Below, piece after piece: positions 42,251 through 51,398 of a stretch of DNA of 64,000 nt; within the stretch, counting starts at the first letter, position 1, and every line of letters starts with the position of its first letter. Position numbers and translations under genes: made by a program. This DNA is from an uncultured Slackia sp. (GTDB lineage: Bacteria; Actinomycetota; Coriobacteriia; Coriobacteriales; Eggerthellaceae): assembly GCF_934630525.1 (NCBI RefSeq), contig NZ_CAKTVX010000005.1, positions 1 to 64,000 on the forward strand, given 5' to 3'. The notes beneath the pieces were generated by a model. That model did no database searches. It was not told the origin of the DNA and saw only the letters and a list, made by a program, of their open reading frames with translations.

Positions 42251-43771
42251 ATGACTGAAGAAAAGATGATGGGCGAAGCGCGCGGGGGCAAGCCCCAAGC
42301 GGCTGACGAGAAGGAAAACGAGCGCGTCACGCGCATGGGCTCGGGCAATATTCCGGCCCTCGTAGTCGAATTCGCGGTGCCCGCGATTTTGGGCATGCTC
42401 GTGAACGGCGCGTACAATATTATCGACTCGGTATTCCTCGGTCATGGCGCAGGCGAAATCGGCCTTTCTGCCGTCAGCGTGGCAACGCCGATCATGACGG
42501 TGTTCATGGCGATTTCTATGCTCATCGGCGCAGGCGGCAACGCGTTGTGCGCGCTTCGTTTGGGCGAAGGCAAACACAGCGAGGCCGAGCACGTTTTGGG
42601 CAATACGTTCACGCTCGGCGTGCTGGTATCCATTCTGCTCGCGGTGCTCGCTCACATTCCCGCATGCATCGAGCCGCTGCTCTCGCTTTCTTCGGCCACC
42701 GATACGGTGCGCCCCTATGCTCGCGACTTCATCCAGATCATCAGCCTGGGCTGCGTCTTCCAAATCGTTGGCATGGGCATCAATAACTTCATTCGTACCT
42801 GCGGCGCGCCCAACAGGGCGTTTCTCACGATGCTCATCGGCGCGGTGGGCTGCACCATTTTCAACGCGATTTTCGTCATGGGCATGGGCCTGGGCGTCGT
42901 CGGCAGCGCGTGGGCGACCGTGTGCGGCCAATGCGTCAGCTGCATTACCGTGGTGTGGTACTTCACGAAGACTCCTGGCGTGCCGCTGCGCCTGCGCCGC
43001 AAGTATCTTGCGATGAATGGTGCGCTTGTGCGCAAGATTCTTGCGCTGGGCACGGCTTCGTTCGTGCTGCAGATTGGAGCCGCTGTATCGCAGGTCGTCA
43101 CCAACTACGCGCTCGTGAAATATGGCGCCATGAGCCCCATCGGCGCCGACAATGCGCTCGCCGCCGTCGGCGTGGTCGGCCGCGTGGCCATGTTTACCAT
43201 TCTGCCGCTTATCGGCATGTCGATCGCCGTGCAGCCGCTTTTGGGCTTCAACTACGGCGCGAAGCTATGGCATCGCGTGAAAAAGACGCTTGCCGTGGGC
43301 ATGCTGGGCGCCACGATCATCGGCACGGTGCTGTGGGTGCTCATCATGGTGTTCGCTGCGCAGATCATCGGATTCTTTGGCATTACCGACGCAGCGCTCG
43401 TCGACCTGTCGGCGTTCGCGTTGCGCGTGAACCTTATTTTCCTGCCCATCATCGGATTCCAAATCGTCGGTTCGAATTACTTCCAGGCCACCGGCCAGCC
43501 CACGAAGAGCATTATTCTGTCCATGACGCGCCAGATTCTGTTCCTTGTGCCGCTCACGCTCATTTTGCCTGAGGTGCTGCCGGGCATTCTGCCGATGTTC
43601 GATGGCCTCGACGCGGTGTATATGGCCGTGCCGTGCTCCGACTTCTTGGCGATTTTCACCGTGGGCGCATTCGTGCTCGTTGAGCTGCATCGTCTGAACA
43701 AGCGTATCGCCGAATCGAAGTCGGCGGCTCAGCCCGTCGCAAACGAACAAGGCGCTCAGCAGCAAGAATAG
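42251..43771 (+). CDS. MATE family efflux transporter
   Basis: Drug/cation antiporter of 506 residues with twelve predicted helices in two similar halves (VEFAVPAILGMLVNGAYNIIDSVFLG ... and VLQIGAAVSQVVTNYALVKYG). It has the MepA/NorM-type motif IGAGGNALCALRLGEG, and a charged soluble start of about 35 residues. Located 35 bases after birA on the same strand, possibly co-transcribed. The substrate is unknown. Confidence 0.88.
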   Translation: MTEEKMMGEARGGKPQAADEKENERVTRMGSGNIPALVVEFAVPAILGMLVNGAYNIIDSVFLGHGAGEIGLSAVSVATPIMTVFMAISMLIGAGGNALCALRLGEGKHSEAEHVLGNTFTLGVLVSILLAVLAHIPACIEPLLSLSSATDTVRPYARDFIQIISLGCVFQIVGMGINNFIRTCGAPNRAFLTMLIGAVGCTIFNAIFVMGMGLGVVGSAWATVCGQCVSCITVVWYFTKTPGVPLRLRRKYLAMNGALVRKILALGTASFVLQIGAAVSQVVTNYALVKYGAMSPIGADNALAAVGVVGRVAMFTILPLIGMSIAVQPLLGFNYGAKLWHRVKKTLAVGMLGATIIGTVLWVLIMVFAAQIIGFFGITDAALVDLSAFALRVNLIFLPIIGFQIVGSNYFQATGQPTKSIILSMTRQILFLVPLTLILPEVLPGILPMFDGLDAVYMAVPCSDFLAIFTVGAFVLVELHRLNKRIAESKSAAQPVANEQGAQQQE

Positions 43772-43780
43772 GGGATATTC

Positions 43781-44563
43781 ATGGGGGAGCCGAAACTTCG
43801 CCTGCAAGGGGTGTCGCAGGTGTACGAAGGTGCGCGCGGTGAAACGTGCGCGCTTCAGAATATGGATATTGACGTGGTTCCAGGTGAGGCTGTGGCGATT
43901 CTGGGGCCTTCTGGCTGCGGAAAATCGACGAGCCTGCTCATTGCGGCGGGCTTGCGCATGCCTACGCAGGGTGCCGCGTTCGTTGATGGCGCGCGCGTTG
44001 CGGGGCCGCGTTTGAACACGGCTCTGATTCTGCAAGATTTCGGCCTTCTTCCCTGGAAAACCGTTGCGGAAAATGCGGGCCTCGGCTTGCAGATTCGTAA
44101 AATGCCGAAGCGCGAGCGAGCCGAGAGGGTTGCGCGCGCGCTCGAGCAGGTGGGTTTGGCCGATTTCGCCGACGCGTTTCCCGCGGAGCTTTCAGGCGGC
44201 ATGCGCCAGCGTTTGGCCATGGCGCGCGCCCTTACGTGCGATGCCGATTTGCTGCTCATGGACGAGCCTCTTTCTGCGCTCGACGCGCTTCTGCGCGAAG
44301 AAATGCAAGACATGTTGAAGCGGTGCTGGCGCGAGCAAGGCTACGCGCAGGTGCTCGTGACGCATTCCATTGAGGAAGCGGTGTACTTGGGCCAGCGCAT
44401 CGTGGTTATGTCGCCGCGACCGGGCCGCGTGGTGCACGTGCTGGAAAATGCCGAGATGCAGCAGGAAAACTGGCGCGCTGCCGATTTGTTCTTCGAGCGC
44501 TGCCGCACCTTGCGCGAAATGCTGCGCGGCATTGTGGCGAAAGGGGAGGTGGCCCATGCGTAA
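43781..44563 (+). CDS. ABC transporter ATPase, nitrate/sulfonate/taurine type
   Basis: A 260-residue nucleotide-binding subunit: Walker A GPSGCGKS, Q-loop LILQDFGLLPWKT, signature ELSGGMRQRLAMARAL, Walker B LLMDEPLSALD and H-loop VTHSIEEAV. The sequence style is that of SsuB/TauB/ThiZ-like importers. It overlaps the permease gene by eight bases. It lies 10 bases after the MATE gene. Confidence 0.9.
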   Translation: MGEPKLRLQGVSQVYEGARGETCALQNMDIDVVPGEAVAILGPSGCGKSTSLLIAAGLRMPTQGAAFVDGARVAGPRLNTALILQDFGLLPWKTVAENAGLGLQIRKMPKRERAERVARALEQVGLADFADAFPAELSGGMRQRLAMARALTCDADLLLMDEPLSALDALLREEMQDMLKRCWREQGYAQVLVTHSIEEAVYLGQRIVVMSPRPGRVVHVLENAEMQQENWRAADLFFERCRTLREMLRGIVAKGEVAHA

Positions 44564-45308
44564 GCATCCTGTTTTGGGCCGCATTGCGGGCTATGCGTTC
44601 GCCATCGTGTTCATTCTTGCTGGTTGGCAGCTTACCGCCATGGCGGTGCACAATCCGGTACTGCCTGGGCCTTTTGACGCGTTTCCCATGGTGGCGCAGT
44701 ATTTCGATGAGCTGTGGCCGGCGTTTCTTGTGAGCCTTTACCGCGTGGTGGTCGCGATGCTCATCGGCACGGTGCTCGCCATTCCTTTGGGACTCGCGTG
44801 CGGTCGCTCTCCGCGCGCCGATGCGATATTCGCGCCCATTTTGTATTTCCTTTATCCGCTGCCGAAGGTCGTGCTGCTGCCCGTGCTCATCGTGCTGCTG
44901 GGTTTGGCCGATGCGCCGAAGATCGTGCTCATCGCGATTACCGTGTTCTTCCAAGTGCTCGTAACCGTGCGCGATGCATCGAAGAGCGTGCCCGAGCAGA
45001 GTATTCTCTCTATGCGCTCACTTGGCGCGAGCAGGCTCGATATCTATCGCCACGCTATCGTTCCCGCTACATTGCCCGAGCTGTTCACGGCATTGCGCAT
45101 TTCGAGCGGCACCGCGGTTGCGATTCTATTCTTCGCCGAGGGCATTGCGGGCTCTACGGGGCTGGGCTATTTCATCGTGAATGCCTGGGCGTTGCTTGCC
45201 TACCCGAAGATGTTTGCGGGCATTATCGCCATGGCGCTGCTTGGCGTGATTTTGTATGAGCTGTTCGATATCGCGGAACGACGCCTGACGCGTTGGAGGC
45301 GCGTGTAG
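44556..45308 (+). CDS. ABC transporter permease, SsuC/TauC type
   Basis: A 250-residue BPD-transporter inner-membrane component with about six helices. The EAA-type loop (SKSVPEQSILSMRSLGASRLDIYRHAIVPATLPELF) contacts the ATPase. The start follows AAGGGGAGG within the end of the ATPase gene. No periplasmic/lipoprotein binding protein is adjacent, so the substrate cannot be guessed beyond a sulfonate-, nitrate- or pyrimidine-like ligand. Confidence 0.88.
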   Translation: MRKHPVLGRIAGYAFAIVFILAGWQLTAMAVHNPVLPGPFDAFPMVAQYFDELWPAFLVSLYRVVVAMLIGTVLAIPLGLACGRSPRADAIFAPILYFLYPLPKVVLLPVLIVLLGLADAPKIVLIAITVFFQVLVTVRDASKSVPEQSILSMRSLGASRLDIYRHAIVPATLPELFTALRISSGTAVAILFFAEGIAGSTGLGYFIVNAWALLAYPKMFAGIIAMALLGVILYELFDIAERRLTRWRRV

Positions 45309-45331
45309 AGGGACGATTCCAATCGTTCTTG

Positions 45332-45485
45332 GCTTCGGAGCGCTCGACATGCGTGCGCCCAAGACCACAGCCGGCTACCGCTCGCTTCGCTCGCTATGCG
45401 CCGCCTTGGCGGTGTTTCACTCGCGATAAAGAGCATAAGTGAATACCGACGGTCTTAGGCGCACGCATTCCGAGCCTTCCGAGGC
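45332..45485. repeat. Long inverted-repeat element with conserved core (element A)
   Basis: Arms of about 35 bases (45332-45366 and 45451-45485) pair with few mismatches, including ATGCGTGCGCC / GGCGCACGCAT. Inside are the core GGCTACCGCTCGC (45372 onward) and GCTCGCTATGCGCC, then a smaller stem (CGGTGTTTCACT / AGTGAATACCG). The same core and internal stem occur at 51399-51549 with different outer arms. It lies just after the ABC permease. Confidence 0.6.
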
Positions 45486-45493
45486 ATATACGT

Positions 45494-45535
45494 GTGGCCC
45501 CCATCGGCTTTGTTTGCTGATGGGGGCCACATTCG
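45494..45535. terminator. Terminator between convergent ABC and two-component genes
   Basis: GTGGCCCCCATC (45494-45505) and GATGGGGGCCAC (45519-45530), a perfect 12-bp stem followed by ATTCGTTT. Confidence 0.7.
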
Positions 45536-45577
45536 TTTACGGGGTTTGGTTGCGCAGCTCTTTGGTGCTTGGTCGCG

Positions 45578-46615
45578 CTAATGAATATGCTCGTGGACGC
45601 TGGGGAGCGAAACGACGAAGCACGCTCCGCCGCCGGCTGCATTGAACGCCTCGATGGTGCCGTCGTGGCCTTCGACGATGCCCTTCACGATGGAAAGGCC
45701 CAATCCCGTGCCGCCGGTGTTGCGTGCGCGGGAGTTGTCGCCGCGATAGAAGCGCGTGAACAAGAGTTTCGGGTCGATATCGCCAAAGCCTGGGCCGTCG
45801 TCGATGACGCTGATGACCGATTTGTCTGCCAAGCCCGCAAGGCGAATCGTTACGTGCCCGCCCTTACCCACGAAGCGGCTCGCATTGGCGACCAGGTTGT
45901 AAATGACCTGCTGAAGGCGGTCGGGGTTGCCAAGCACGTCTGGCGCTTCGCCTTCGATTTTCAGCTCGGCGCCGTTTTCCTCGAAAATCGGATTCATCGC
46001 ATCGGCCACGCGTTCGGCGACGTCATGCAAATTCACGCGCTTCATAATGACCTGGTCGGTGCCTTCTTCAATATGCTGAAGGGTGAGCAGGTCATTCGAA
46101 AGGCGCGTAAGGCGCTCCGACTCGTTGATGATGGTTTGGCAGAAGCGCTCGCGCAGCGCGGGCGGCATGTCGGGGTCCATAAGGGTTTCGGCGTTGCCGC
46201 GAATGGCCGTAAGCGGCGTGCGCAGCTCGTGGGCCACGTCGCTAATGAAGCGCGTTTGTCGGTTTTCCTGCACGGAAAGGTCGCTCATCTGGGCTTTTGT
46301 TTTTGCGCTCAGGGCAACGAAGTCTTCGGCGAGCTTGTCGGCCTCGTAGAGCTTGCCTTCCGGCTTAATATCGACGCGCGCATCTCCGTGAAGGATCGCC
46401 TGCGCGCGCACGTGCAAATCGGTAAGGGGCTCGGCCAGGTAGTGACCGATGACGAGGCTCAGCGTGAATGCGAACGTCGCGCCCGCAAACAGGAACCAGA
46501 GCAGCAGGCCTATATCGGGAATGCCGAAAATGCACACCAGGAAAAAGGTGAGTATCGAAGCCGCCACGGCGAAAATAGTGGCCAAAACGGCATAAAACGA
46601 TTGAAGGCGTCTCAT
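45578..46615 (-). CDS. Sensor histidine kinase
   Basis: A 345-residue membrane kinase: two helices at the N-terminus (about 5-28 and 32-58) with almost no external loop, a HAMP-like linker, HisKA (DVAHELRTPLTAIRGN) and HATPase_c with N-box NLVANASRF, DDGPGFGDID and GTGLGLSIVKG. It follows its response regulator by 60 bases. The short sensory part suggests it senses the membrane or a partner protein. The signal is unknown. Confidence 0.9.
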   Translation of the reverse strand: MRRLQSFYAVLATIFAVAASILTFFLVCIFGIPDIGLLLWFLFAGATFAFTLSLVIGHYLAEPLTDLHVRAQAILHGDARVDIKPEGKLYEADKLAEDFVALSAKTKAQMSDLSVQENRQTRFISDVAHELRTPLTAIRGNAETLMDPDMPPALRERFCQTIINESERLTRLSNDLLTLQHIEEGTDQVIMKRVNLHDVAERVADAMNPIFEENGAELKIEGEAPDVLGNPDRLQQVIYNLVANASRFVGKGGHVTIRLAGLADKSVISVIDDGPGFGDIDPKLLFTRFYRGDNSRARNTGGTGLGLSIVKGIVEGHDGTIEAFNAAGGGACFVVSLPSVHEHIH

Positions 46616-46675
46616 AATGAAACGCCTTTCGTCAGCGGCGCTGTGCGTAATGTGTCATTCATCGTGAAAGGGCGC

Positions 46676-47365
46676 CTATGCTTTCAGGCGGTAGCCGTAG
46701 CCGCGCACGGTCTCGATGATGCTCGGGTCGAAGCCTGCTTGCGAGATTTTGTCGCGCAGGCGCTTGATGTGCGTGTCGACCGTCTTCGTTTCGGTGATGT
46801 ATTCCCAGCCCCAGGCTTCGCGCAGCAAATCTTCGCGGGTCACGACTTTGCCGGCGTCTTTCATAAGGGCGGCAAGCAGTTCGAACTCGCGCGGGGTCAA
46901 ATCGATGGGGCCATTGGGGCCAACGGCCGTGTGGCGGTCTTCGTCGAGCGTGATTCCGGCAGCCACGAGCGCGCCGCTATCGGGCGCCTCAAGGGTGCCA
47001 CGGCGAAGCAGGGCGCGAACGCGGGCGATGAGCTCGCGCACGCCGAAGGGCTTGGCCAGGTAATCGTCGCCGCCGATTTCGAGGCCGACGACCTTGTCGA
47101 GCTCGGTGTCGCGCGCCGAAAGGAAGAGCACGGGCGCTGTGGTGCGGCTGCGCAGGCGGCGGCACAGTTCATAGCCGTCCATGCCGGGCAGCATAATGTC
47201 GAGTACGAACAGGTCGTAATGCTTGCGCGTCGCCTGCTCGAGCGCGTCTTCGCCGTTGTTGGCGACATCAACTTTGAATCCCTCTTTCATGAGGGAGTAG
47301 GAAACGAAGTCGGTAATGGACTGCTCGTCGTCGACGACGAGGATTGAGGCGGCTTCTTCGGTCAT
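46676..47365 (-). CDS. OmpR-family response regulator
   Basis: A 229-residue regulator. The receiver domain has the acidic pair DDE, phospho-acceptor in LFVLDIMLPGMDG and KPFGVRELIARV. The C-terminal winged helix (LTPREFELLAALMKDAGKVVTRE ... VDTHIKRLRDKI ... GYGYRLKA) binds DNA. AAAGGAG precedes the start. It is partner to the kinase downstream; targets are unknown. Confidence 0.92.
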   Translation of the reverse strand: MTEEAASILVVDDEQSITDFVSYSLMKEGFKVDVANNGEDALEQATRKHYDLFVLDIMLPGMDGYELCRRLRSRTTAPVLFLSARDTELDKVVGLEIGGDDYLAKPFGVRELIARVRALLRRGTLEAPDSGALVAAGITLDEDRHTAVGPNGPIDLTPREFELLAALMKDAGKVVTREDLLREAWGWEYITETKTVDTHIKRLRDKISQAGFDPSIIETVRGYGYRLKA

Positions 47366-47794
47366 GGGTGCCGCTCCTTTCGTGCTGGGGTTGTTTGTGG
47401 GCGCAATCGCGCCCGTTCAGCTACTCGAATCATAGCACGCCGCATGCCCCAGCATGCCCGTTCACCATTCGGTTGACGCGCTGTAAGGTTGGTGTTTCGC
47501 GTCAGTTGATTTCGTTGCTTGCGCGATTGCGGCGTGTGCCGTTTCGGCCTTGTAGCGAAAACATGGGGTTTCACGCGGTCGCGTTGCCGCGTTGCCGCGC
47601 GAAAGTCGCACCTCTCCTGGGTTTTGCGCTTTTGCTCGTTCCTTTCGCCCGAGCTTTCGGCTCGCTCACAGCGGCCTTGTGCCGTTTCCCTGCGAATCTG
47701 CGCCGAGTTCGTGGCGCGGGACTTTGCCTGCGCCGCCGTCGTTACAATGGGCTTCGTTGCGATAAGAGAAAGCCGCAGGAAGAAAGGGCCCGAC
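47366..47794. other. Intergenic region between response regulator and fhs
   Basis: 429 bases between divergent genes. It holds the ribosome sites of both, a small hairpin (GGGCGC-AATC-GCGCCC near 47399-47414) and a TACAAT (47743-47748) without a clear -35. I looked for ZTP (pfl) and THF riboswitch signatures before fhs and did not find them. The reading frame in front of the fhs GTG is open but has no ribosome site. Confidence 0.4.
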
Positions 47795-49483
47795 GTGCTG
47801 ACTGACATTGAAATTGCCCAAGCTGCAACCCCCGAGAAAATCACCGTGATCGCCGAACGTGCTGGCGTGCCCGAGAAGTATCTCGAGCAATACGGCAACT
47901 ACAAGGCGAAGGTCGACTACAACCTGCTTACCGACGAGGCTCATACTCCCGGCAAGCTCGTGCTGGTTACGGCCATTAACCCCACGCCTGCGGGCGAAGG
48001 CAAAACGACCACCACGGTCGGCTTGGCCGACGCCATGCGTCGCATTGGCAAGAACACCCTGGTCGCGCTGCGCGAGCCGTCGCTCGGCCCCGTGTTCGGC
48101 ATTAAGGGCGGCGCGGCTGGTGGCGGATACGCCCAGGTCGTTCCCATGGAAGACATCAATCTGCACTTCACGGGCGACTTCCACGCCATTGGTGCTGCGA
48201 ACAACCTGCTTGCCGCTATGATCGACAACCACATTCACCAGGGCAACGCGCTCGGCTTCGATGTGCGCCGTATCACGTGGAAGCGCGTAGTCGACATGAA
48301 CGATCGCCAGCTGCGCCACATCGTGTGCGGCATGGGCGGCAAGGCTTCGGGCGTGCCCCGCGAGGACGGTTTCGACATTACCGTCGCTTCCGAAATCATG
48401 GCGATTTTCTGCCTGGCTACGAGCATTTCCGACCTCAAAGAGCGTCTGGCCCGCATTGTTGTTGGCTACACGCGCGCCGATGAACCCATCACCGCTGGCC
48501 AGCTGAACGCCCAAGGCGCCATGTGCGCGCTCCTGAAAGACGCGTTGAAGCCGAACCTCGTGCAAACGCTCGAAGGCACGCCGGCATTCATCCATGGCGG
48601 CCCCTTCGCGAATATCGCCCATGGCTGCAACTCGATCATTGCTACGCGCATGGCCATGGCGCTGGGCGATTACACCATTACGGAAGCCGGTTTCGGCGCC
48701 GACCTTGGTGCCGAGAAATTCCTCGACATCAAGTGCCGCTTGGCGAACCTGAAGCCCGATGCTGTTGTGATTGTCGCGACCGTTCGCGCGCTCAAGAATC
48801 ACGGCGGCGTGCCGAAGGCCGAGCTGAATGAAGAAAACCTTGAGGCGCTTGAGGCGGGCCTTCCGAACCTGCTGCAGCACGTGGAAAACATCACCACGGT
48901 GTACAAGCTTCCCTGCGTGGTCGCCATCAACGCGTTCCCGACCGACACGAAGGCCGAGCTCGATTTGGTCGAGGCCAAGTGCAAGGAACTCGGCGTGAAC
49001 GTGGCTCTTTCCGAAGTGTGGGCCAAGGGCGGCGAAGGCGGCGAAGAGCTGGCTCGCGAGGTTGTGCGCCTGTGCGAAAACGGCGACGATGAAGGCCGCA
49101 GCGCCGAGACGTTCGAGTTCGCCTATGGCGACGAGGGCGGCATCGCCGAGAAGATCGAGGCCGTTGCGAAGAAGGTGTATCGTGCCGACGGCGTCGACTT
49201 CACGCCTGCCGCGAAGAAGCAAATCAAGCACCTGGAGTCCATGGGCTTTGGCGAGTTCCCGGTCTGCATGGCGAAGACCCAGTACAGCTTCAGCGACGAC
49301 CAAACCCTGCTTGGCGCGCCGCGCGGCTTCCGCATCACGGTGCGCGAGGTGAAGGTGTCGGCTGGCGCCGGCTTCGTGGTGGCGCTCACGGGCAACATCA
49401 TGACGATGCCCGGCTTGCCGAAGCATCCTGCGGCCGAGAATATCGACGTCGATGAAACCGGTAAAATTACGGGTCTGTTCTAA
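47795..49483 (+). CDS. fhs: Formate-tetrahydrofolate ligase
   Basis: Makes 10-formyl-THF from formate, THF and ATP. The 562-residue length is typical. Visible motifs are the P-loop-like TPAGEGKTTTTVGL, EPSLGPVFGIKGGAAGGGYAQV, and the HFTGDFHAI segment. The GTG at 47795 follows GAAGAAAGGG; upstream in-frame codons are less well placed. Together with fchA and folD it forms a linear route from formate to methylene-THF. Confidence 0.95.
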   Translation: MLTDIEIAQAATPEKITVIAERAGVPEKYLEQYGNYKAKVDYNLLTDEAHTPGKLVLVTAINPTPAGEGKTTTTVGLADAMRRIGKNTLVALREPSLGPVFGIKGGAAGGGYAQVVPMEDINLHFTGDFHAIGAANNLLAAMIDNHIHQGNALGFDVRRITWKRVVDMNDRQLRHIVCGMGGKASGVPREDGFDITVASEIMAIFCLATSISDLKERLARIVVGYTRADEPITAGQLNAQGAMCALLKDALKPNLVQTLEGTPAFIHGGPFANIAHGCNSIIATRMAMALGDYTITEAGFGADLGAEKFLDIKCRLANLKPDAVVIVATVRALKNHGGVPKAELNEENLEALEAGLPNLLQHVENITTVYKLPCVVAINAFPTDTKAELDLVEAKCKELGVNVALSEVWAKGGEGGEELAREVVRLCENGDDEGRSAETFEFAYGDEGGIAEKIEAVAKKVYRADGVDFTPAAKKQIKHLESMGFGEFPVCMAKTQYSFSDDQTLLGAPRGFRITVREVKVSAGAGFVVALTGNIMTMPGLPKHPAAENIDVDETGKITGLF

Positions 49484-49638
49484 CGAACAGGGCCTATGCC
49501 GGCGCGGCATTGGGCTTTGGTGGCATGCTTCGAGGCCAGGCTGCGGCTCGCGTACCGAAGTTGCGCGCCGCCTCGCTTTCGCCTGAATCGCGCTCGCCCA
49601 AACCCTGGCTTGCCGACATTTGTTCGACCTGGGTTTTT

Positions 49639-49678
49639 AATGGGTCAAAGGGACTGCGCCTTTGACCCATTCTTCTTT
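49639..49678 (+). terminator. Intrinsic terminator of fhs
   Basis: AATGGGTCAAAGG / CCTTTGACCCATT perfect 13-bp stem with a seven-base loop, then CTTCTTTA. Confidence 0.85.
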
Positions 49679-49739
49679 ATTTGGAACTCGTTTGAGAATG
49701 GGCCGCGGGGCGGTCTTTTGGCTTATTGAGGATGCTTCT

Positions 49740-50354
49740 ATGGTGAATACTGAATTTGTCGATGCGCTGGCTTCCGATGCTGCTGTGCCCGGCGGTGGCG
49801 GCGGCGCGGCGTATGCTGGCGCGCTCGCTGCGGCGCTCGGTGCCATGGTGGGAAACATTACGGCGGGAAAGTCGAAATTCGCCGACATCGCCGACGACAT
49901 GCGCGCATCGGTTGCGGAGCTTGATGCGGCGAGAGTTCGCTTGTTCGAGCTCATCGACGAAGACGCCGAGGCGTTTTCCCAGCTCGCGGCCACATGGAAG
50001 CTTCCGCGTGCGACCGAGGAAGAAAAGGCCGCGCGCCATGCGGCCGAGCAGGCGGCGCTTGTGGGGGCGTGTGAGGTTCCGTTGCGCATCATGCGCGTGT
50101 GCGCGGCTGTAATCGAGTCCGACGAACTCCTCGCGAACAATGCGAGCAAGCTTGTGCTTTCCGATGTGGGCGCTTCGGCGATTTTGGCGAAAGGTGCCCT
50201 GCAGGCAGCGGCGCTTAATGTGCATATCAACACGAACCTCATGGACGATGCGGCCCAGGCTGCCGCGTTCAACGAGGAATGTGCGCAACTTTTAACGCAG
50301 CCGTGCGATGCGGCCCAGGCGATTTACGATAAAGTAGCTGCTGCTATTAAATAA
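49740..50354 (+). CDS. fchA: Cyclodeaminase/methenyl-THF cyclohydrolase family protein
   Basis: A 204-residue all-helical member of the FTCD C-terminal/FchA family with the glycine-rich start AVPGGGGGAAYAGALAAALGAMV. Stand-alone proteins of this family act as methenyl-THF cyclohydrolase or formimino-THF cyclodeaminase. Location between fhs and a FolD lacking its cyclohydrolase residues strongly favours the cyclohydrolase role. The start has only a weak ribosome site (TTGAGGAT). Confidence 0.88.
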   Translation: MVNTEFVDALASDAAVPGGGGGAAYAGALAAALGAMVGNITAGKSKFADIADDMRASVAELDAARVRLFELIDEDAEAFSQLAATWKLPRATEEEKAARHAAEQAALVGACEVPLRIMRVCAAVIESDELLANNASKLVLSDVGASAILAKGALQAAALNVHINTNLMDDAAQAAAFNEECAQLLTQPCDAAQAIYDKVAAAIK

Positions 50355-50510
50355 TCGCGGACAGCGTATGAACCCACAATGCCCGTCGCGGAAAAGTGAC
50401 GGGCATTGTTTTTTGGCGAAGCTTGCCCCTGGAGAGCCTTGGGACGTTTTTTAGAGTCGCGCCAGGGAGGGTTCCGCGTTTCGTATGCCGCAAAAGAAGA
50501 AAGAACCGTC

Positions 50511-51359
50511 ATGGCGAAATTGCTGCTTGGAAAGCCTGTTATTGACTCGCTGCGAGAGGAATTGAAGGGGCGCATTGCTGCGCTCGAAGAACGCGGCGTG
50601 AAGCCCGGTCTTGCGATTGTGCGCGTGGGTGCGCGCCCCGACGATTTGGCCTATGAGCGCACAGCGCTCAAGCGCGCCGCCGGCCTGGGCATTCGTGCTC
50701 GCACCATTACGCTTCCAGAAAACGCATCCCAAGAAGAGCTCATGGATGTAATCGCCTGGGTGAACTCCGATCCGTCGATTCACGGCTGCCTCATGTTCCG
50801 TCCTCTGCCGGCCCAGTTCGACGAGGAAGCCGTTTGCGATGCGCTCGATCCCGCGAAAGACGTGGACGGCATTGGCCGCGGCTCCATGGCTGCGGTGTTC
50901 ACGGGCCGAGGTCCCGGATATGCTCCCTGCACGGCTGCCGCCTGCATTGAAATGCTCGATGCGTATGACATTCCCATCGCAGGCAAGCGCGTGGTTGTCG
51001 TGGGGCGCAGCTTGGTTGTTGGCAAGCCCGTGAGCGTGCTTCTGCTCGATCGCCACGCGACGGTAACCACGTGCCACTCGCGAACGAGCAATCTGCCCGC
51101 TATCGTGCGCAAAGGCGATGTCGTGATTCTTGCCACGGGCCGCGCAAAGGCGTACGGTCGCGATTTCTTCCATCCCGGCCAGACGGTGCTCGATGTGGGC
51201 ATTAACGTTGACGAGGCGGGCAACCTGTGCGGCGATGCCGATTTCGACGCGATTGAGCCGATTGTCGACGCCATCACTCCCGTCCCGCGTGGCATTGGCG
51301 GCGTGACCACGAGCATGCTCATGAAACACGTGGTGGAGGCTGCCGAAAAAACCTGCTAA
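50511..51359 (+). CDS. folD: Methylene-THF dehydrogenase, FolD family, cyclohydrolase residues lost
   Basis: A 282-residue FolD homologue. The catalytic region aligned by eye with E. coli FolD gives Y48-E-R-T-A52 where the enzyme family has Y-x-x-x-K; the essential lysine is alanine. The LVQLPLP motif reads LMFRPLP, so the conserved glutamine is also lost. The KDVDG aspartate is kept, as are the Rossmann region (VVVVGRSLVVGKPV) and DVGIN, TPVPRGIGGVT. This predicts a dehydrogenase without cyclohydrolase activity. GAAAGAA precedes the start. The last codons and stop come from a dispersed palindrome. Confidence 0.92.
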   Translation: MAKLLLGKPVIDSLREELKGRIAALEERGVKPGLAIVRVGARPDDLAYERTALKRAAGLGIRARTITLPENASQEELMDVIAWVNSDPSIHGCLMFRPLPAQFDEEAVCDALDPAKDVDGIGRGSMAAVFTGRGPGYAPCTAAACIEMLDAYDIPIAGKRVVVVGRSLVVGKPVSVLLLDRHATVTTCHSRTSNLPAIVRKGDVVILATGRAKAYGRDFFHPGQTVLDVGINVDEAGNLCGDADFDAIEPIVDAITPVPRGIGGVTTSMLMKHVVEAAEKTC

Positions 51360-51382
51360 ATGCTCGTAGCGTTTAGCATGTC
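51351..51382. repeat. Dispersed palindrome, copy 6, overlapping folD stop
   Basis: ACCTGCTAAATGCT-CGT-AGCGTTTAGCATGT. The first bases encode Thr-Cys-stop of FolD, so the repeat supplies the gene's termination codon. Confidence 0.8.
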
Positions 51383-51398
51383 TTGTCGGCGCGGTAAG

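Noticed and set aside
47366..47794. ZTP (pfl) or THF riboswitch before fhs
   Set aside because: The conserved CCGCCUGGGC-type segment and pseudoknot partners were not seen.
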